Source: Lachnospiraceae bacterium UBA7598 (GTDB lineage Bacteria; Bacillota; Clostridia; Lachnospirales; Lachnospiraceae). Taken from it: DNA of 9,277 nucleotides. The notes under the pieces are model-generated. The model was not told the DNA's origin. It worked only from the letters and a program-made list of their open reading frames with translations, and did not search any database. How positions within the stretch are numbered: the stretch's first letter is position 1; each line of letters opens with the position of its first letter. Shown here one piece after another: positions 5,597 to 9,277 of this stretch. The translations under genes and the position numbers were made by a program. The DNA is taken from positions 23,821 to 33,097 of the forward strand of contig DLQV01000115.1 of the NCBI GenBank assembly GCA_002474415.1, in the 5' to 3' direction.

Positions 5597-7024
5597 TTAT
5601 TTTGCATTCCTCTCTCTGTGATATAAGCGTGCTGCCTGTACAAAGTGTTCCACAAATGCCGGATTGGACGGATAATACAAATGTGGATAACCCCACCAGT
5701 TTCTGTCGTCCTCGTGGATACATGTCCAGGATGTTCCGCTTACCGGTTTGACCGCCACGCAGCTTTCTCCATTGTTATCACTGTCATAGTAATGAAATTC
5801 ATGTGCACGTACAGGTTTTCCCGCCAGAAAATAAGACGTCTGTTCCGTCACATTCACATAGCCAAAACGTACAAGTTTTCCCCGGTTATGACAGCTGCCC
5901 GTTATGACCCCTGCCATCGGCCAGTTTTCTCCTTTTTCATCTGTCATGGATTCATGCAGATACATAAATCCGCCGCACTCTGCCACGGACGGCATACCAT
6001 TTTCAATTGCCTCCCGAACAGAATTGCGCATGGAGACATTTTCCGAAAGCTGCCGGGCACACAGCTCCGGATAGCCACCTCCCAGAAGAAGCGCATCCGC
6101 TTCCTCTGGAATCTTTTCCTGTGCAAGCGGTGAAAACCAGACAAGTTTTCCACCATACTCTTCCAGAAGACGCAGGTTATCCTCATAATAAAAACAAAAT
6201 GCCTCATCTTTTGCAACTGCGATAACCGGACATTCCTCCTGCTGTTTTTTCCTTTTCTGCAAAATCTCTTTTTCGTTTCCCGGTTCCGGTAATTTGCGCA
6301 ATTTCGTTTCCCTATCCCGAAACGCATGCAAAAGTGCCCAGCTTTGCAACAGCTGCAGCATCCGCTCCAGATCTGCGGTTTCTTCGAGTTTTTCCGCAGC
6401 CTGATTGACCTGCTGACGCAGCCCTTCCATTTCCTGTGGCATTTTCAGCCCCAGATGCCGGCTCTCCAGATGCAGATTTTTCTGTACCGGAAAGCATCCC
6501 AGCACCGGAAGTCCCAGTTCTTCCTCAATCACCGGCGTCATTGTCCGGCAGAATCCCTCCGATGTCCGGTTCAATATCACACCGATGATCCGGTGATCCC
6601 TGTCATACTGTAACATACCTGCCAGAAGTGCAACCATCGTACGCCCCATCCCACGGGCATCCAGCACAAGTACGACCGGCAGATCCAGAGTCTGCGCCAG
6701 ATGATAGGCGGAACCCTCTTTTTGTGTGCCCCCAAGGCCATCGTATAATCCCATGGCTCCCTCAATCACCGAATAAGAGAAACTCTCCCGGTCATATCCA
6801 TACAGTTCCCGGATCTGATCTGCCCCTGAAAAAAACGTATCCAGATTGCGCGACGGTACACCAATCACCTGGCGGTGAAACATGGGATCAATATAGTCCG
6901 GTCCGCTTTTGAACGCACGAACCGCAAGTTTTCTGTTTTTCATTGCTGCCAGCAGCGCACAGGTGATTGTCGTTTTTCCACTGCCACTTTGCGGCGCTGC
7001 CAGTACCATTCCACTGTGTAACAT
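5597..7024 (-). CDS. cbiA: Cobyrinate a,c-diamide synthase
   Basis: This 475-aa protein is a glutamine- and ATP-dependent amidotransferase that amidates the a and c side chains of (cobalt) cobyrinic acid. The N-terminal dethiobiotin-synthetase-like ATPase domain shows the P-loop APQSGSGKTT (10-19), KSGPDYIDP (39-47) and IEGAMGLYDG (87-96). The C-terminal class I-like glutaminase domain shows LLLGGGYPE (312-320), the nucleophile Cys350 in VAECGGFMYL, and the partner His region RAHEFHYYD (406-414). A charged Lys/Glu linker at about 236-264 joins the domains. The full set of motifs and normal length mark it as CbiA rather than the cobyric acid synthase CbiP. AGGAG sits in the 13-nt gap after the upstream gene and supports ATG 7024. 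It ends 1 nt before the cbiK-cbiL ATG. Confidence 0.96.
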   Translation of the reverse strand: MLHSGMVLAAPQSGSGKTTITCALLAAMKNRKLAVRAFKSGPDYIDPMFHRQVIGVPSRNLDTFFSGADQIRELYGYDRESFSYSVIEGAMGLYDGLGGTQKEGSAYHLAQTLDLPVVLVLDARGMGRTMVALLAGMLQYDRDHRIIGVILNRTSEGFCRTMTPVIEEELGLPVLGCFPVQKNLHLESRHLGLKMPQEMEGLRQQVNQAAEKLEETADLERMLQLLQSWALLHAFRDRETKLRKLPEPGNEKEILQKRKKQQEECPVIAVAKDEAFCFYYEDNLRLLEEYGGKLVWFSPLAQEKIPEEADALLLGGGYPELCARQLSENVSMRNSVREAIENGMPSVAECGGFMYLHESMTDEKGENWPMAGVITGSCHNRGKLVRFGYVNVTEQTSYFLAGKPVRAHEFHYYDSDNNGESCVAVKPVSGTSWTCIHEDDRNWWGYPHLYYPSNPAFVEHFVQAARLYHRERNAK

Positions 7025-7037
7025 AGTTCTCTCCTCA

Positions 7038-9101
7038 TTATGCCATCGTCAGCACACAAATATATACAGGATTCTCTGCCTGCATCAGATGATAGGTTCC
7101 CACGGTTTTTGCTCTGCTGACCTGCACCTGTATGATTTCTGTCTGCATCTGCCCGGCAGCAAATTCTGTAATCTGTGCCACGGTTTCAAGGCTTATGGCA
7201 TTGACAACCACACGTGTCCGTGGATTCTTCTCCCAGATGACATGCAGAATATCCGCAAGGCGTCCACTGCTTCCCCCAATAAATACATGTGTCGGAGGTT
7301 CCAGTGGTTCCAATATTTCCGGTGCTTTCCCATCCACCGGAATCACATTTGCCAGATGAAATTTTTCCAGATTCCGGCGCAGAAGCTGCTGTGCTGCGGC
7401 TTTTTGTTCAATGGCGTACACGCGAATCCCCGGACTGCATTTTGCACACTCCACTGCAATCGATCCGGTACCACTCCCCACATCGTATACCACAGCATCT
7501 TCTGTCAGGCCAAGTTTGCATAATGAAAGTGCACGCACTTCTTCCTTGGTCATTGGAACCGTTTTTTCCCCTTCCACGACACGCAAAAATGATTCGTCGG
7601 ACATCCCTGGAACAAGACGTCTTTTTTGCACATTTTCATTGCATAATAACAGGGTATACAGGCCCTCTTCTTTTGTATTTTTTGCCTCTTTACACGATAA
7701 TTCGCGGATTTTTTCTCCATCATAAGAAAGCTGAAATCCAGCAATCATGCGGGTTTGCGTCAATTTTTCTTCTTCTATCCAGCATCCAATTCGCCGGACA
7801 TCCTCCACTCCGGAAACCAGCAAAAATGTTTTGGAAAAATGCCGGATCGCATCGAGAACGAGCGCTCTGGTCTCCGCGGTATCTTTTTTCCCATGAATAC
7901 TTAAAATTTTTGCATCCTGCCAGGCAATTCCTGTTGCCGCAGAGAGGTAGGAAACGGACGAAATTCCTGGAAAAATACGAATTTTTTTGTAATTATTTTT
8001 ATTTAATTCTGTTTTTATTTTTTCTGCTCCACTGTAAAATCCAGTATCTCCAGAAAATAATATGGAGACTTTCAGCTTCTGGCCTTCCATTTGGGATTCC
8101 TTTTGTCTTAAAACCGGTAAAATATCTTTTGCGAGATAAAAAGGATAGGTTTCCTTACTGTTTTCCACCACTTCGAGCATCCGTTTTGCCCCAAAAACCA
8201 CATCCGACTCTTCCAGCGCTCTTTTTGCTTCCTGTGTCAATGTCGCCGCACTCATACCGATGCCAATCAGGGAAATTTCCACCTCCGGACGACCGGAAAT
8301 CGTATGTCCAAGCAGACGGGAAAGGGTTTCAATTACCTGTGCATAAGACATTCCCTGCTCCTGTTCCTGTTTCCCGATCACGCACGCCGTAATCCCTGCC
8401 TTCTGCGCTGCCGCAAGTTTTTCCTGAAATCCGCTGTGCGCACCGCTGGCTTTTGTAACCAGATAGCGGATCGAAAACTGATGGATCATTGCCAGATTCA
8501 TTTCCTCGGAAAACGGTCCCTGCATCGCAAGAATCTGTTTTCCGCGGATGCCCGCCTTTTCGCAGAGCCCGATACTCTCCATTCCAGGAAGTACACGCAC
8601 AAACAAACGCTCTTTGAGGGGTGCAAATACCGCCAGCTCTTTGCTTCCGGTTGTCAGAAGAATGTTTCCGGATGTGTCCGTAAGTGCCTGGACACAGCTT
8701 TCATAATTGGCAAACACATGCACGGTTCCTGCGCGCTCTTTCATGCCTTCGTTTTCCTGTATGCTGCAGATTCCATCGTCCATCCGCCGCAGAAGCCGCA
8801 GATATGGAATCCCACTTCCTTTTGTACTCTCCCGGATATTGGCAGACACTTCTGTGGCAAACGGATGTGTGGCATCCACAACTGCCGCGTAGTTTTTCTG
8901 TCCGTTTTTTTTCAGCAGAGCACGCATTTCCTCTACGTCCAGTCTTCCCACACAGACCTTCACCCCGGCAAGTTCCGGCATGACCATCTGACCGTATTCG
9001 GTTGCTACATGCACATCACAGGCAATATGTGCCCGTGAAAGTTCCTGTGCGAGAAGACGACCTTCCGTTGTTCCCGCATAAATTAACACTTTCTCTGCCA
9101 T
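7038..9101 (-). CDS. cbiJ-cbiE-cbiT: Triple fusion: cobalt-precorrin-6A reductase (CbiJ) + C5-methyltransferase (CbiE) + C15-methyltransferase/decarboxylase (CbiT)
   Basis: This 687-aa cytosolic protein carries three enzymes for adjoining steps of corrin ring synthesis. Residues 1 to about 267 are CbiJ/CobK, the NAD(P)H-dependent cobalt-precorrin-6A reductase: LIYAGTTEGRLLA (6-18), VDATHPFATEVSANIR (75-90), LTTGSKEL (149-156) and KASGAHSGFQEK (217-228). Residues 274 to about 490 are CbiE, the C-5 methyltransferase: SLIGIGMS (277-284), VVFGAKRMLE (301-310), FSGDTGFYSGA (349-359) and FPGISSVSYL (377-386). Residues about 493-687 are CbiT, which methylates C-15 and removes the C-12 acetate carboxyl: VPGMSDESFLR (497-507), the SAM-binding loop YDVGSGTGSIAVECA (539-553), FIGGSSG (607-613) and NAISLET (634-640). 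Each part is near the usual length of the stand-alone enzyme and no frame break is seen. ATG 9101 has AAGAGGA about 5 nt upstream. The gene lies 27 nt after the cbiH stop. Confidence 0.95.
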   Translation of the reverse strand: MAEKVLIYAGTTEGRLLAQELSRAHIACDVHVATEYGQMVMPELAGVKVCVGRLDVEEMRALLKKNGQKNYAAVVDATHPFATEVSANIRESTKGSGIPYLRLLRRMDDGICSIQENEGMKERAGTVHVFANYESCVQALTDTSGNILLTTGSKELAVFAPLKERLFVRVLPGMESIGLCEKAGIRGKQILAMQGPFSEEMNLAMIHQFSIRYLVTKASGAHSGFQEKLAAAQKAGITACVIGKQEQEQGMSYAQVIETLSRLLGHTISGRPEVEISLIGIGMSAATLTQEAKRALEESDVVFGAKRMLEVVENSKETYPFYLAKDILPVLRQKESQMEGQKLKVSILFSGDTGFYSGAEKIKTELNKNNYKKIRIFPGISSVSYLSAATGIAWQDAKILSIHGKKDTAETRALVLDAIRHFSKTFLLVSGVEDVRRIGCWIEEEKLTQTRMIAGFQLSYDGEKIRELSCKEAKNTKEEGLYTLLLCNENVQKRRLVPGMSDESFLRVVEGEKTVPMTKEEVRALSLCKLGLTEDAVVYDVGSGTGSIAVECAKCSPGIRVYAIEQKAAAQQLLRRNLEKFHLANVIPVDGKAPEILEPLEPPTHVFIGGSSGRLADILHVIWEKNPRTRVVVNAISLETVAQITEFAAGQMQTEIIQVQVSRAKTVGTYHLMQAENPVYICVLTMA

Positions 9102-9128
9102 CTTATTCCTCTTCCCCGTTTCCTGCTG

Positions 9129-9277
9129 TTATATATGGTATCCTCTCGGTGTCACAAGCTTTCCGTCGATAATTTCCGTCTGGGAATTCCCGATAAATAC
9201 CGTGGTAAACATGTTCACCTGTGTATGCACCAGTTCCGCCATGGTAAGTGTTACGGCATGCGAATCATCGCGTCCGA
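9129..9277 (-). CDS. cbiH: Cobalt-precorrin-3 / precorrin-3B C17-methyltransferase, C-terminal end only
   Basis: The minus-strand frame entering from the right edge ends at a TAA at 9131-9129 and encodes 48 residues. It includes MFTTVFIGNSQTEIIDGK and then VTPRGYHI at the C-terminus. The 'TTVFIGNSQT ... PRGY' ending is characteristic of CobJ/CbiH, the SAM-dependent C-17 methyltransferase that drives ring contraction. The first residues, GRDD then TLTMAELV, fit the stretch just before that end. It is the first operon gene visible here and lies 27 nt ahead of the cbiJ-cbiE-cbiT fusion. Whether the full protein is itself fused (for instance to CbiG or CbiF) cannot be seen from this window. Confidence 0.85.
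   Translation of the reverse strand, partial: GRDDSHAVTLTMAELVHTQVNMFTTVFIGNSQTEIIDGKLVTPRGYHI

Noticed and set aside
6909..7523. Plus-strand open frame of 204 codons across the cbiA start and CbiT domain
   Set aside because: It spans two confirmed minus-strand genes and their intergenic ribosome binding site; no family features.
7289..8392. Long plus-strand open frame (367 codons) antisense to the cbiJ-cbiE-cbiT fusion
   Set aside because: It lies wholly within a clearly coding minus-strand gene, shows no recognisable domain and has a composition (Pro, Phe, His, Ser-rich) typical of an antisense shadow.
8304..9038. Plus-strand open frame of 244 codons over the CbiJ region
   Set aside because: Antisense shadow of a well-supported gene; Cys/His/Phe-rich without any coherent motif.
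9102..9277. Search for a cobalamin riboswitch near the right edge
   Set aside because: This stretch is the end of cbiH plus a 27-nt gap; the operon leader must be further upstream, outside the window.

Overview
The window looks like chromosome of an anaerobic, probably motile, Gram-positive clostridium, most likely Lachnospiraceae. This is inferred from moderate-to-low GC, strong AGGAGG-type ribosome binding sites, the anaerobic (cobalt-early, CbiK-type) cobalamin route with clostridial-style gene fusions, a zinc-dependent phospholipase C-like protein of the type common in that family, and a flagellar sigma-28-like promoter. No mobile element, CRISPR array, tRNA or rRNA is visible. No gene-free stretch reaches 300 bases; the longest is the 152-base divergent intergenic region at 3033-3184.

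Left part (1-3032): a 5'-truncated plus-strand zinc-dependent phospholipase C-family gene runs in from the left edge. It converges with two minus-strand metabolic genes: galM-type aldose 1-epimerase (1989-3032) and, downstream of it, a D-2-hydroxyacid dehydrogenase (957-1901). The gap between these two holds a weak terminator-like hairpin, so it is unclear whether they are co-transcribed.

Middle (3033-3806): the divergent region carries a sigma-A-like promoter candidate for galM and, overlapping its upstream side, a good match to a sigma-28/SigD flagellar promoter reading into a 192-aa orphan gene. That protein resembles only the C-terminal core of the flagellar cap protein FliD. A near-perfect 14-bp hairpin ends this unit and sits tail-to-tail with the operon to its right, which it may also terminate.

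Right part (3828-9277): a minus-strand cobalamin operon, entered from the right edge. In transcription order it reads: cbiH/cobJ (C-terminus only); a triple fusion cbiJ-cbiE-cbiT; cbiA; a fusion cbiK-cbiL; and a 72-aa acidic protein of unknown function. Genes are 1 to 27 nt apart, and the last two junctions have only 1 nt between stop and start, implying translational coupling. The fusions join successive or neighbouring steps: CbiK inserts cobalt into sirohydrochlorin and CbiL methylates the product at C-20; CbiJ reduces cobalt-precorrin-6A and CbiT/CbiE then decarboxylate and methylate at C-15 and C-5. CbiH does the C-17 methylation/ring contraction and CbiA the a,c-amidations. The operon promoter, any cobalamin riboswitch, and the other pathway genes (cbiC, D, F, G, P, cobD and so on) must lie outside the window.

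The most notable items are the FliD-C-like orphan gene with its own sigma-28-type promoter, the small coupled protein at the operon end, and the two multi-enzyme fusions.
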